Assembly: GCA_965153355.1 (NCBI GenBank)
Contig: OZ231126.1
Location: forward strand, 25,978,001-26,042,000
Length of the DNA: 64,000 nucleotides
Source: Flaccisagitta enflata
Lineage: Eukaryota; Chaetognatha; Sagittoidea; Aphragmophora
Reading direction: 5' to 3'
Shown here: piece by piece, positions 19,467-31,346 of the stretch
How the letters are laid out: the number at the start of each line of letters is the position of its first letter
How positions within the stretch are numbered: position 1 is the stretch's first letter
The notes under the pieces: model-generated
The model's input: the letters and a program-made list of their open reading frames with translations, nothing else
Told to the model about the DNA's origin: nothing
Databases searched by the model: none
Made by a program: the position numbers and the translations under genes

Positions 19467-19502
19467 AGCATAAGTCATCGGTTCCTTTGGGCCCGCTGCC
19501 CA
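19467..19502. repeat. Closing inverted box of M element M1 (left arm)
   Basis: GCATAAGTCATCGG and CCTTTGGGCCCGCTGCCC form the inverted terminal box that pairs with 4329-4366. The BEL/Pao element separates them. The right-arm partner is 29691-29726. Confidence 0.7.
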
Positions 19503-19844
19503 AAAAGCAGGGTGAAACAGAAGATCTTGAATAAAAAAAACACCGCTACCTAGCAACACCCAGTACTATTTTTCCATAACTTAAGTTTGAATTTTGAAAA
19601 CATTCACCTTCACAAAATCAAATCCATGGGCAAACTATAGAACTTTTTATAAGCCTTTTAGACATTAAATCTGCATCTGAATATCTTTCTAGATTTGGTT
19701 GATTAGTTCTTTATGAAAATTATAGCAATTATGCAGTGATTTGCATGGGGAATATTTTTACTGTTTTAGATCATAATTGATTTTGAGGCAGTCCAGGTGT
19801 ATGTCATGAGCGAAATAAAGACATTTTTCAAGATTTAACTAGTA

Positions 19845-21002
19845 ACAAGGCCGGATACACGGCTACCCCAGTCGCGTGCGGGTGAGCAGGGGCCATAATT
19901 AAGGTTACCAGATCATTTGGGCAGGAGCAGTGATGCCAAAAACCCCAAAAACCCCAAAAAAGTAAAGTGTGACCGACGGACGGACCGACAAAGCGGGGTG
20001 TAACTATGGCAAAAAAAAAAACCGAACAGTTACTTCTTTTGCTCATAAATCCTTTGAAAATTCACCCAGTATGCTGAAATTTTTACTGAAGTTACTTTTT
20101 AGTATCATTAAGCATCACTGAAAAAATCAATGACCTGCTCTAAATAGTTTGAGAATTATAGATTTTTTAAAAGTGCTTGTCAGAAGATCAGAAATTCAAT
20201 GTACACACATAAGAATTTACTAAGAATCAATAAACAAACTTAAAAAAACCATACTAAATCTAGTCCGATTTTGATGAAATTTTAAGTGGAAGTAAACCAC
20301 AGTGTTAGCAGGCTGTGATAAAAATTTCATTACAAAACTCCAATTATTTTAGCAGAAACAGCAAGTTTTCTAAAACTTTTTTTGTGGTTTTTAGAATGAA
20401 GTAAATAAAGATGAAATCTGAAATATAAATCGATGCTAAGGCCAGAGTTTTTTACCAATTATCATGATTTTTTAACTGGTAACTTTTGTACATATGATTC
20501 ATCTCCAGTAAAATTTTTGTGAAGATTGAAGCATTTTTAGTCCCCCAAATTGCAAAAATATCCTAACAGGTAGCAGAATATTTCTTATCCTGAGCAAGCT
20601 TACAATCAACCAATATCTACCCCACTAGACTTTATCTGAGTAGATGCGAATTTTGCCTAGTGTTAGTAAATATTACCATCAGACTACAGTTCAAAAATCA
20701 TGACAAAACTCCCAATACTTTTTGCACAATGCCAATTTTACTAAAAATGGTAATATTTTGATTTAGGATAAATGTCATCTCTGGCAGTCCAAAAAAGAGG
20801 TGACTTCAGTAAAAATGTGATAACGGCTAAAGTTTTCAACGGATTTTGATGAAATTTTAACCAGACATAGTCCATATCATAGTTATCATTCACTGTAAAT
20901 TTTATGCAAATTGGTCAACATCTTCATACTTTTTTGCTCTCTCAAAAGTTGTTCGGTTTTTTTTTTTGCCATAGTTAGAGTCGCGTAGCACGCGACTAAA
21001 AA
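19845..21002 (+). repeat. P hairpin repeat split by a nested MITE
   Basis: The 5' part (AACAAGGCCGGATACACGG to GCGGGGTGTA) and the 3' part (GAGTCGCGTAGCACGCGACT then A-run) form a complete P element once 20003-20975 and one TA are removed. The reconstituted junction GGTGTAGAGTCGCG is identical to intact copies. Confidence 0.9.
20003..20975. mobile_element. TA-target MITE nested in P repeat
   Basis: The terminal inverted repeats ACTATGGCAAAAAAAAAACC / GGTTTTTTTTTTTGCCATAGT continue into CGAACA. TA flanks it at 20001-20002 and 20976-20977. The undisturbed P copy at 28848-29044 gives the empty site. 973 bp, AT-rich, with no transposase. It is likely of Tc1/mariner type by its TA target. Confidence 0.87.
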
Positions 21003-21219
21003 TATCTGCATGTGGCTAGATATCTCCTGTTCGATTTGAGTCTTTTAATGTACGGACTATGATGGGCAGACAGATGTTATATCTCCGCGTTTATTTCATC
21101 GACTTTCCTCCCCATATAGTATTGATATAGTGATTTGGGGTTCATAAGAATGAATATATGTAGTGGTAAATTACTACTAGTAATAGAATATCACCTTTTA
21201 TTATTACCTGGATTTATTA

Positions 21220-21684
21220 TACAGGGTCTTCAATTGTGACTGACTTATCCTAAATTGACGGTGTGCCTCTCATAGTCATTACTATGATTTCCTCTTATTT
21301 CCCTCCTGTAGCATATTGTTTGACGTTTTTTGTATCAAAATTTCAAGGGTTTTTGTCAAATATTTTGTCTGTTATTATGCTTTTAAGTAGGGCAGGTACC
21401 CATGGTTGTGACATGAAAAAATCGTTTTTGTTTGATTTTTTTTTCATATTGCTCTCATTTGATTAGCTAGAGCTAAAGATGACTCATTGGTCTCAAATCA
21501 AACATAATTTAATCTACTTTTAAGAGGTAAAAAATCAGATTTAGATTGCTAGAATTATCATATACTAACTATAAAGAAAATTGTTTGTTTGGAAAACATT
21601 TTGTCAGAAATCGATTTCAAGGTCATCACATGGAATCAAGATATCAACACAAATGTTGTTCCATCTCAAGTAGTTTGGACAAGG
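21220..21684. other. Segment present in left arm only (about 460 bp)
   Basis: Between GGATTTATTA and ATTTCCTTCCCTC the left arm has about 460 bp where the right arm (about 29466-29485) has under 20. No inverted termini or clean duplication are visible, so a right-arm deletion is as likely as an insertion. The short open frames here match nothing I recognise. Confidence 0.55.
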
Positions 21685-22199
21685 CATTTCCTTCCCTCAC
21701 TTTGCTTTTCTCGGTTTTCCTGTCGGGGGAGAGGAATACGGAATGATGTACACCCCTGCCTGACTGAAAATGATTTAAATTGTTGGTGGGACTTAAAAGT
21801 CTGTTACTTTTTGGTCTAATTTTCGTTGTGAGCATAAATATCATTTTCTCAGCAGTAAGGACACCCACACAACCGGCAGTCAACAGCACTTCCTAGGCCG
21901 TGAGTACACCCACACAGCCAAGAGTGTCTTCTTCCCAACCGTGACGAGGTTTTAGTTTCTTCTGCGTCAAAATTCAGAAAAAATATGGAATAATTTATGA
22001 GAAATCAAATTTTTTGAAGTCCGCCCGCGTTTTTCCTCCTATTTTCCTTCTGTACTCGTTTTTCCTCCTTATTTTCACTCTTTTTTTTTTCGTTTCCTTT
22101 TTTTTTCTTTCCTCAGTTTAATTCACTTTGTTTACTACCTTCTCTCTTCGCGATAATCATTATCCAATCTTATTTAGTCACGTAACTGCCAAAATACTT

Positions 22200-22410
<211 letters not shown>

Positions 22411-22723
22411 TTCGCGTAAACAACGGCTTCTACAGCCACTTACGTATTTTTGAACTTGGTAGCAACCTAGCAGGAAGCATTCAAAAAGATGCAATGTTTA
22501 TTTGTGGTGTCCCTGGAGATGAAAAAGTTTCAATTCGTTAGAATAGGATTTTTTCAAAGGATATGTTTAAGTTTACTCTTTAGTATAGTGTGCGGAATAG
22601 CCTTTGGGGAGCCGGATACTTGATATCTAGAAACATTCAAAATAAGTTCCACTTAAAGAATTTACTTTTTACATTTTTGCACTAAAGCTTAGTCATTTTT
22701 TTAGAATGTCTGTCTATCGTGCA

Positions 22724-22746
22724 TGTCGTCGTCGTCGTCGTCGTCG

Positions 22747-22784
<38 letters not shown>

Positions 22785-22803
22785 CTTGTTCTTGTTCTTG
22801 TTC

Positions 22804-22871
<68 letters not shown>
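22724..22871. repeat. (GTT)n array, left arm
   Basis: A GTC lead, then GTT with a short GTTCTT block. Degenerate GTT-rich sequence continues to about 23003. The right-arm partner (27843-28238) is about 400 bp. Confidence 0.95.
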
Positions 22872-22874
<3 letters not shown>

Positions 22875-23255
22875 TGTTTTGTTTTTTTATTTGTTTCTTC
22901 TGTGGCTGTCATTGTTGTGGCTGAGGATGATGTTGTTGTTTTTGTTGTTGTTGCCACTGTTGTTGTTGATGTTTTCATTGTCGTTGTTGTCGTTGTTGTC
23001 CTATGTGTTTCTTCTCCTTCCGTTTTTCCTCGGTAACATTTGGGGTCGAAGTCATCAGGACAAATTCGATGTTGACATTCGACTCATGACTCTCAGGAGA
23101 TTTCCTCAGCTAGGTAACGAATGTTTTTTGTTTTTGTTTTTCTTTATCCCGCATCTCCCTTTTGTTTTTATTGTCTATCCATGGCTGTCTTCCAACCTCT
23201 GTCTGTCATTCTGTCATTCGGCTTTCGAATATTGGGTGCGTGAGAAAAGGGGGAT

Positions 23256-23359
23256 GAAGAAAAAGAAGAAGAAGAAGAAGAAGAAGAAGACGAAGAAGAA
23301 GAAGAAGAAGAAGAAGAAGAAGAAGAAGAAGAAGAAGAAGAAGAAGAAGAAGAAGAAGA
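23256..23359. repeat. (GAA)n array, left arm
   Basis: About 100 bp of GAA with one CGA interruption, partnered by the CTT array at 27453-27588. Confidence 0.96.
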
Positions 23360-23408
23360 GTAAGACAGTAAGACAGCAGGCAGACAGTCGGACGAACTGA
23401 CACACATA

Positions 23409-23954
23409 CAGTAGATCTCGTCTAGACTTGAGATAACGGGGGCAAGCATTGTGGAAAGACGAATGAAAGTAGGGGAGCAATATTTGGATTATAGACTAAT
23501 AAAAGGATGCATTCCCCATGATAGCTGGTTCATGGAAACACACATGCATTCGCTAAATATCAATATTTTGAGAGATTTTCAGAACATCGCTAAAATCAAA
23601 TTTGCTACAACTTTCCCACAGTATGTTCTGTAAGAATGTCGCTCGTTTGGCCGTTGCTAGGGAGCGTATCCATGTGTGACAACCCTTAGCAACCGCTAAA
23701 CAAGGGACATTCTTACAGAACATGCTGTGGGAAAGTTGTAGCAAATTCAATTTTAAAAAATGTTCCCTCAAAAAACTTCTCAAAATATTGATATTTTAGC
23801 GGAAATACATAGAAATGCGTTTCCATAGCAACCAGCTATCATGGGCAATAAAGCATCCCTTTATTAGTCTATGTTTTAAATATCACTCCCTAGGCTTCAT
23901 TTTTTTTTCTCCAGTGCTTGCCCCCGTTATCTCAAGTCTAGACGAGATCTACTG
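23409..23954. mobile_element. Fold-back MITE, CAGTAGAT family, TA target, left arm only
   Basis: The termini are CAGTAGATCTCGTCTAGACT and its inverse. TA flanks it at 23407-23408 and 23955-23956. The right arm near 27405 shows the empty site with a single TA. The two halves pair over about 250 bp each (for example ACAACTTTCCCACAG), with a short loop near 23660-23690. CAGT ends plus TA fit the Tc1/mariner superfamily. A related copy is at 58766-59274. Confidence 0.92.
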
Positions 23955-24606
23955 TACAGTCAAAGAGACAGATAGAAAATGACAGAGATAAATAGACATG
24001 GAGGTTGATAGCCAGACAGAGAAATGGGTGCTCGCGGTGTGGGAGCGTGCACATGCGTGCATTCGGGACAGTCGAGTAAGGGAACGTGCACGCGCGTGCA
24101 TTCGGGACAGTCGAGTGAAGCCAACAAACGCTGACAATGATATATGGAACCCTTTTATGATGACAACAAATCTACTTCCCGGAAAAAAAAAGCGGCGCTT
24201 TATCGAAGTCGAAAGCGAACAAAGTCACTTCCTACCAATGCCCGAAGAGGAAGGAAGGGGAGGTGAGGGGGGAGGGGGGAGGGGGAGAGGGAGACGCGGA
24301 GGGGGAGGGGGGAGGCCGTTGGGGAAGGAAGAGGATAAGGAGGTACAGGAGGTGAAGGAAAAGGGCGAACAGGAAATGAGAAACAAACCTGCCAGCGTGA
24401 GAAGGGAAATGGGTAAATATTGAAGTCATTCAAACAAACACAGACAGACAGACACACGGACAGGCGGGGTGACTAAGCCAGAGGGACAGAGTGGCAGATA
24501 TAAAGATGTAAAAATATGATAACTGATTAAGATACTATTGAACTCGCTCCAACAACCTACAAATACGCACTCCTTGCTAACAAAACTTTAGATCTAGATT
24601 TCAATT

Positions 24607-24658
24607 ACTTCATTCACTTCATTCAATTCATTCACTTCATTCACTTCATTCACTTCAT
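24607..24658. repeat. Short CATTCACTT tandem repeat
   Basis: About five units of CTTCATTCA type. The right-arm partner near 26715-26740 has only two units. Confidence 0.8.
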
Positions 24659-24991
24659 ATAATGAAATTCCACCAACCACTGAATCCAGTTAGAGCAGGA
24701 TTCAAATAAGAAAATTCTGTAAATTTGCTTCATACAAAACACAAATGAGCAGTTATTTTAGATACCAGAAGTATACTATGTCATACTAGATTTACACCCG
24801 ACTATAACAGATCCAAGAATAACAGAAACTTGCCCATGACGAATATGAAAATTTGGTCCCTTCATTTCTATTACTTAAAAATTTTATATTGTCAATGGAT
24901 GAAGCTTGTTGGTCCCTTGACAACCGTTATTGCGGGGTTCAAATGTATGACTGCAAACTAGAGCATTTGGACAGGGGCAGTGAGGACAACT

Positions 24992-25520
24992 AGTCATCCA
25001 AGGATCGCACATGGTCAGCGGTACCCGATGCCCTGCTAAGAGTGATCAACTGAAGAAGTGGACTGAGAGCAGGGCAGCGGCCCCAAAGGGCCGATGTCCT
25101 GTAGGACACAGGGGTGAATTTCCAGACATCCTGAGAAGGCACATTAAAGGGCTGACCTGCTTGATTTTGAGTCTGACAAGGCTGATTTAGGGTATTAGAG
25201 AGCTAATTTTGGAGCCGGAGAGGGCTGATTTTGGGCTTGAGAGGGCTGATTTTGGGCTTGAGAGGGCTAATTTGGAGCTAATTTTGAGCTGAAAGAGCTG
25301 ATTTTGGGCCTGAGAGGGCTGATTTTGAGTCTGAGAGGGCTGATTTTGGGCCTGAGAGGGCTGATTTTGGGCTTGAGAGGGCTGATTTTGGGCTTGACAG
25401 GGCTGATTTTGGGTCTGAGAGGGCCTCGGGACGTACGTACAGACGTACGGACGACGGACACGGACGTCTGGAAATTCACCCTGTGTCCTACAGGACATCG
25501 GCCCTTTGGGGCCGCTGCCC
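24992..25520 (+). repeat. M element M2 with 21-bp minisatellite
   Basis: The leader contains GGTCAGCGGTACCCGATGCC (about 25014-25033). The inverted boxes are AGGGCAGCGGCCCCAAAGGG (near 25073) and CCCTTTGGGGCCGCTGCCCT (near 25502), and the pairing extends through GTCCTGTAGGACACAGGG and GAATTTCCAGAC. The core (about 25190-25430) has about 11 units of GGGCTGATTTTGGGCTTGAGA type. It replaces or interrupts the 3' half of a P repeat at the inner edge of the palindrome arm. Confidence 0.85.
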
Positions 25521-26335
25521 TTGTCGTAGCAAAAGAGAAAAGTTTTTTGGAAAAGGAAAAAAAAAAACCGCCGAAATTTTCATTTGAAATTGAAATTCGA
25601 TGATAAATCACTGCGGCTGTCACGGAAGAGTCCGTGAAACAAAGAAGAAACACACTTCCAACATGTGGAGATTGAATGCGTGTGAGGGAGGGGGAAGAAC
25701 GAATGAGAGAGGAGTGGGTTTCTGGGTGAGCTGAGGGAGGTTAAGGTAGACAAGCTAAACGGAAATTGCAAGTACAGAGCTACAAATGCAGCGTCTTTCT
25801 GAGCAGTCATAGGAAGTTTTATTTCACTTTAGGCCATCATATAACTGACGCAACTGCTATGCATAGATCGCCACTGATGACCACCTTAACGATTCAAGGA
25901 AGTGCAAGAGCGGGTAAAAGCTTAGTAATACGCATACGATCGTGATGATTGGCTCGTGAATTTTTTTCCAAACTAAAAATCATGAGTTGGCAGCATGAGT
26001 TACCAATCTCACTGACTTTGACTTTAAAAGATCTTTCACGAGTAGGATAATAAATTCATGTCGTTGGTTGAATAATTGGAATTCGTTTGCATAATTCAAG
26101 CAAAGAAACATCATGAGACATGTTTCCACTAACAACATAAGAGAGCTTCCATGGTAGAGCACTTCAATATGCAAAATGACGCCCACTTCATCAAGCTCAG
26201 TCAACATCTCGTTGTCAAAGAAAAGTCAAAATGTACGAAAGAGAAAACAATATTAGTCGTGTACTACGCGAATCTACACTCGCTTTGTCCGTCGGTTGGC
26301 TGGTCGGTCGGTCGGTCGGTCACATTTTACTTTTT
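24996..26335. other. Spacer between palindrome arms
   Basis: About 1.3 kb has no inverted partner. It holds a complete M-family element (24992-25520), then AT-rich sequence to about 26250, then most of a minus-oriented P repeat. No gene was recognised. Arm homology stops on both sides within the same P-repeat motif (the GCAGTGAGGAC region). Confidence 0.75.
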
Positions 26336-26364
26336 TGTCCTCACTGCCCATGTCCAAATGCTCT
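26252..26364 (-). repeat. P hairpin repeat at inner edge of right arm
   Basis: The plus strand reads ATTAGTCGTGTACTACGCGA, then a GGTCGGTCGGTCGG run, ACTTTTTTGTCCTCACTGCC and AAATGCTC. The left arm matches only the last part (24961-24990). Confidence 0.8.
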
Positions 26365-27452
26365 AGTTTGCAGTCATACATTTGAACCCCGCAATAACGG
26401 TTGTCAAGGGACCAACAAGCTTCATCCATTATGCGTGCATTTCCGTCATTGACAACATAACAATTTCAAGTAATAGAAATGAAGGGACCAAATTTTCATA
26501 TTTGTCATGGGCAAGTTTCTGTCATTCTTGGTCCAAGAATCTTGGATCTGTTATAGTCGGGTGTAAATCTAGTATGACATAGTATACTTATGGTATCTAA
26601 AACAACTGCTCATTTGTGTTTTGTATGCAGCAAATTTACAGAATTTTCTGATCTATTCTTTTTTGAATCCTGCTCTAACTGCAACTGGATTCAGTGGTTG
26701 GTGGAATTTAATTATATGAAGTGAATGAAGTGAATGAAGTAATCAAAATCTAGATCTAAAGTATTGTTAGCAAGGCGTGCGTATTTGTAGGTTGTTAGAG
26801 CGAGTTCAGTAGTATCCTAATCAGTTATCATATTTTTACATCTTTATATCTGCCACTCTGTCCCTCTGGCTTAGTCACCCCGCTTGTCCGTGTGTCTGTC
26901 TGGGTTTGTTTGAATGACTTCAATATTTACCCATTTCCCTTCTCACGCAGGTTTGTTTCTCATTTCCTGTTCGCCCTTTTCATTCACCTCATGTACCTCC
27001 TTATCCCCTTCCCTCATCCCCGGCCTCCCTCCCCCCCTTCACGTATCCCTCTCCCCCCCTCCACGTCTCCCTCTCCCCCTCCCCCCTCCCCCCTCACCTC
27101 CCCTTCCTTCCTCTTCGGGCATTGGTAGGAAGTGACTTTGTTCGCTTTCGACTTCGATAAAGCGCCGCTTTTTTTTTCCGGGAAGTAGATTTGTTGTCAT
27201 CATAAAAGGGTTCCATATATCATTGTCAGCGTTTGTTGGCTTCACTCGACTGTCCCGAATGCACGCGCGTGCACGCTCCCTCACTCGACTGTCCCGAATG
27301 CACGCATGTGCACGCTCCCACACCGCGAGCACCCATTTCTCTGTCTGTCTATCAACCTCCATGTCTATTTATCTCTGTCATTTTCTATCTGTCTCTTTGA
27401 CTGTATTTGTGTCAGTTCGTCCGACTGTCTGCCTGCTGTCTTACTGTCTTAC

Positions 27453-27537
27453 TCTTCTTCTTCTTCTTCTTCTTCTTCTTCTTCTTCTTCTTCTTCTTCT
27501 TCTTCTTCTTCTTCTTCTTCTTCTTCTTCTTCTTCGT

Positions 27538-27568
<31 letters not shown>

Positions 27569-27588
27569 TTCTTATTCTTCTTCTTCTT
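27453..27588. repeat. (CTT)n array, right arm
   Basis: Inverted partner of the left-arm GAA array; about 135 bp with one CGT and two CTTATT variants. Confidence 0.96.
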
Positions 27589-27842
27589 CCCCCTTTTCTC
27601 ACACACCTAATATTCGAAAGCCGAAAGACAGAATGACAAACAGAGGTTGGAAAACAGTCATGGATAGACAATAAAAACAAAAGGGAGATGCGGGATGAAG
27701 AAAAACAAAAACAAAAAACATTCGTTACCTAGCTGAGGAAATCTCCTGAGAGTCATGAGTCGAATGTCAACATCGAATTTGTCCTGATGACTTCGACCCC
27801 AAATGTTACCGAGGAAAAACGGAAGGAGAAGAAACACATAGG

Positions 27843-28238
<396 letters not shown>

Positions 28239-28545
28239 CATGCATGATAGACAGACATTCTAAAAAATGACTAAGCTTTTTGGTGCACAAATATAAAAAG
28301 TTAATTCTTTAAGTGAAACTTATTTTAAATATTTCAAGATATCACGTATCCTGCTCCCCAAAGGCTATTCCGCACACAATACTAAAGAGTAGACTTAGAC
28401 ACATCCTTTGAAAAAATCCTATTCTAACGAATTGAAACTTCCTCATCTCCAGGGACACTACAAATAAACATTGCATCTTTTTGAATGCTTCCCGCTACTA
28501 AGTTCAAAAATACGTAAGTGGCTGTAGTTGCCGTTGTTTACGCGA

Positions 28546-28748
<203 letters not shown>

Positions 28749-28847
28749 AAGTATTTTGGCAGTTACTTGACTAAATAAAATTGGATGATGATTATCGCGA
28801 AGAGAGAAGGTGGTAAACAAAGTGAATTAAACTGAGGAAAGAAAAAA

Positions 28848-29044
28848 CAAGGCCGGATACACGGCTACCCTAGTCGCGTGCGGGTGGGCAGGAGCAGGGC
28901 TGGAGAAGGTCACCAGAGCATTTGGGCAGGAGCAGTAGGCTCAAAAAGCTCAAAACCCCGAAAAAGTAAAAAGGGGACCGACCAACCGACGGACCGACGG
29001 ACCGACATAGCGGGGTGTAGAGTCGCGTAGCACGCGACTAAAAA
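28848..29044 (+). repeat. P hairpin repeat, complete, right arm only
   Basis: A good full-length example of 197 bp. It has ACAAGGCCGGATACACGG, a GTCGCGTGCGGGTGGGCAGG block, CATTTGGGCAGGAGCAGT, an ACCGACGG tetranucleotide run, then GAGTCGCGTAGCACGCGACT and an A-run. The last 20 bases form a GTCGCGT/ACGCGAC hairpin. The left arm at about 22101-22109 has a plain nine-base T run at the site, so the element landed in oligo(A). Confidence 0.9.
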
Positions 29045-29690
29045 GGAAACGAAAAAAAAAAGAGTGAAAATAAGGAGGAAACACGAGTACAGAAGGAAAA
29101 TAGAAGGAAAAACGCGGGCGGACTTCAAAAATTTTGATTTCTCATAAATTATTCCATATTTTTTTTTTTTTTTTTTTTTTGAATTTTGACGCAGAAGAAA
29201 CTAAAACCTCGTCACGGTTGGGAAGAAGACACTCTTGGCTGTGTGGGTGTGCTCACGGCCTAGGAAGTGCTGTTGACTGCCGGTTGTGTGGGTGTCCTTA
29301 TTGCTGAGAAAATGATATTTATGCTCACAACCAAAATTAGACCAAAAAGTAACAGACTTTTAAGTCCCACCAACATTCTAAATTATTTTCAGTCAGGGGT
29401 GTATATCATTCCGTTTTCCTCTCCCCCGACAGGAAAATAGAGAAAAGCAAAGTGAGGGAAGGAAATCAAAAAACAATCTATAATAAATCCAGGTAATATT
29501 AAAAGGTGATATTCTACTACTACTACCCATATTCATTCTTATGAACCCCAAATCACTATATCAATACTATATGGGGAGGAAAGTCGATGAAATAAACGCG
29601 GAGATATAACATCTGTCTGCTCATCATAGTACTAGGTGTTGCTAGGTAGCGGTGTTTTTTTTATAAAAATCTTCTGTTTCACCCTGCTTT

Positions 29691-30085
29691 TTGGGCAGCG
29701 GGCTCAAAGAGACCGATGACCTATGCTTTCACACACACCATGTAACATAGGGGATATTTTATCTTATTATTCTTTTCCTCCTCCTCTTCTGTATGCCCCC
29801 TCCCCCCCCCCGGCCTTTGAGGCTCAAATCCCAGCCTTTAGGCTCAAATCCCAGTCTGAAGGCTCAAATCCCAGTAGTAAGGCTAAGATCCTAATCAAGA
29901 GGCTGAAATCCCAGCTTTGAGGCTCAAATCCTAGTCACGAGGCTCAGAACCCAGCTTTGAGGCTTTAAACTTACTAAGCATTGGTCAATGGCTCCTTTGG
30001 GGTTGCTGCCCCTTTCACCATCACGTATCAACATACACTCATATAGGGGCAACGGGACCATCTAACGCTTTTGCTCAGTCCGTTG
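29691..30085 (-). repeat. M element M1, right arm (uninterrupted)
   Basis: The inverted boxes are at 29692-29727 (GGGCAGCGGGCTCAAAGAGA...) and about 29975-30011 (CCTTTGGGGTTGCTGCCCC). The leader is inverted at 30012-30085 (GGGGCAACGGGACCATCTAA then CGCTTTTGC). The 20-bp array at 29815-29965 has about seven units. This copy preserves the empty site of the BEL/Pao element at the C-rich edge, 29795-29812. Confidence 0.82.
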
Positions 30086-31346
30086 GGCGCTAATTAGGAG
30101 GTAAAATAGGCACTATTTTTTTTTCTGTCTCGTAAGCGCCCTGGACGCAAATGAGAGGAAATACGGTAAGTTAAAAACGAGCAACCAAATGGGAAGGGAA
30201 TAAGGAAAACGATGTGAAATACTCATCTGATATTCAATATCAGTGATCAACACTCAATATTACCCCTCGCCATTTCCTTGAGTCTTTATGCAGTGCAAAT
30301 AGTTTTTAGGCGGGATAGGTCCCCCGCCGTTCAAAAATGCCCCCAGAAGGTAATCCGGAGGGTTATACTTTTTTGTCTTTCATTTTTTTAAAATCGACTC
30401 ACCAAATGCATTGGATTTGGTTTTATTAATTCTTAACTTTGAGCATGAGATTTGGAAGAATCTTCATCAACGTTTATCAACGCGACGGAATTAAAACAAT
30501 AAAAAAAAATCAAATATTGTCATTCAGTCAATCAGAGATGCAGCGTTAAATTGAGATGTATTTACTAGATTCACAACGACATCATATTGTTCTAAATGCA
30601 GAAAGAAACGTTGTTGCTGCAATATGCAAATTAGCTTTTGACATCACGATTGGAATGTGGGAGGAAGTAACACGCCCCTGATAATAGTTAAACTTTAAGA
30701 GAACTCTGACTATTTGATAAGAACATGATAGACAAGTTGAAAGTTCTCTAGGGAAAAGATATGCTACTCGGAGGGAAAGAAGAACAAGGCTGTATACAAT
30801 ACACTTTCCCCCCCCCCCCGTCACTGATGAGTGGACAGCAGTGAAAAAGCAAAAAAAAAAGAAAAGAAAAAAAACAACGCTAATTTGTTTTGGTTAGGGA
30901 CTGACAGACAGACTGATGGACGGACCGACGGACCGACATTGTAGGTTTGATGGTTGAATGTCCGCGACTAAAAAGCACCCCTGACCAGCAGAAGCGAGGC
31001 ATCTACACTACAGTTGTAGCACTACCGTGACAATGATTAGTTGACAGGTGTTATAAACCATGAGGGTGGCGCCATTATGGGCAATGATTTCAATCTAGTC
31101 CATGGACACAAAAACCTAGACTTTGACTGCGTTCTACATAATAAAAGCTTTGAGCGAAAAAGGGGGTTGCCAAACACCATCCTTAATCTTTTGGGAAATA
31201 AGCTCAAAAGCATTCAGGGACTACAGACAAACTCAGTTGTTACTTTTTGGCAAAGTTCATCTTGCACAGCTAGCAGATACACTAGATACTGAAATTATTG
31301 ATCAATATCTTAAATACATTCTAATCATATGTGCAGGCAGGAAATA

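Larger units (their letters stand above)
19567..21057. other. Composite insert of left arm (about 1.49 kb)
   Basis: The right arm at about 29623-29634 joins the two flanks directly (AGTACT then ATGATG in this orientation). The insert has an AT-rich first part, a P repeat (19845-21002) that itself holds a MITE (20003-20975), and a short tail ending TACGGACT. No terminal inverted repeats are visible at the outer ends. The alternative is a deletion in the right arm. Confidence 0.6.
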
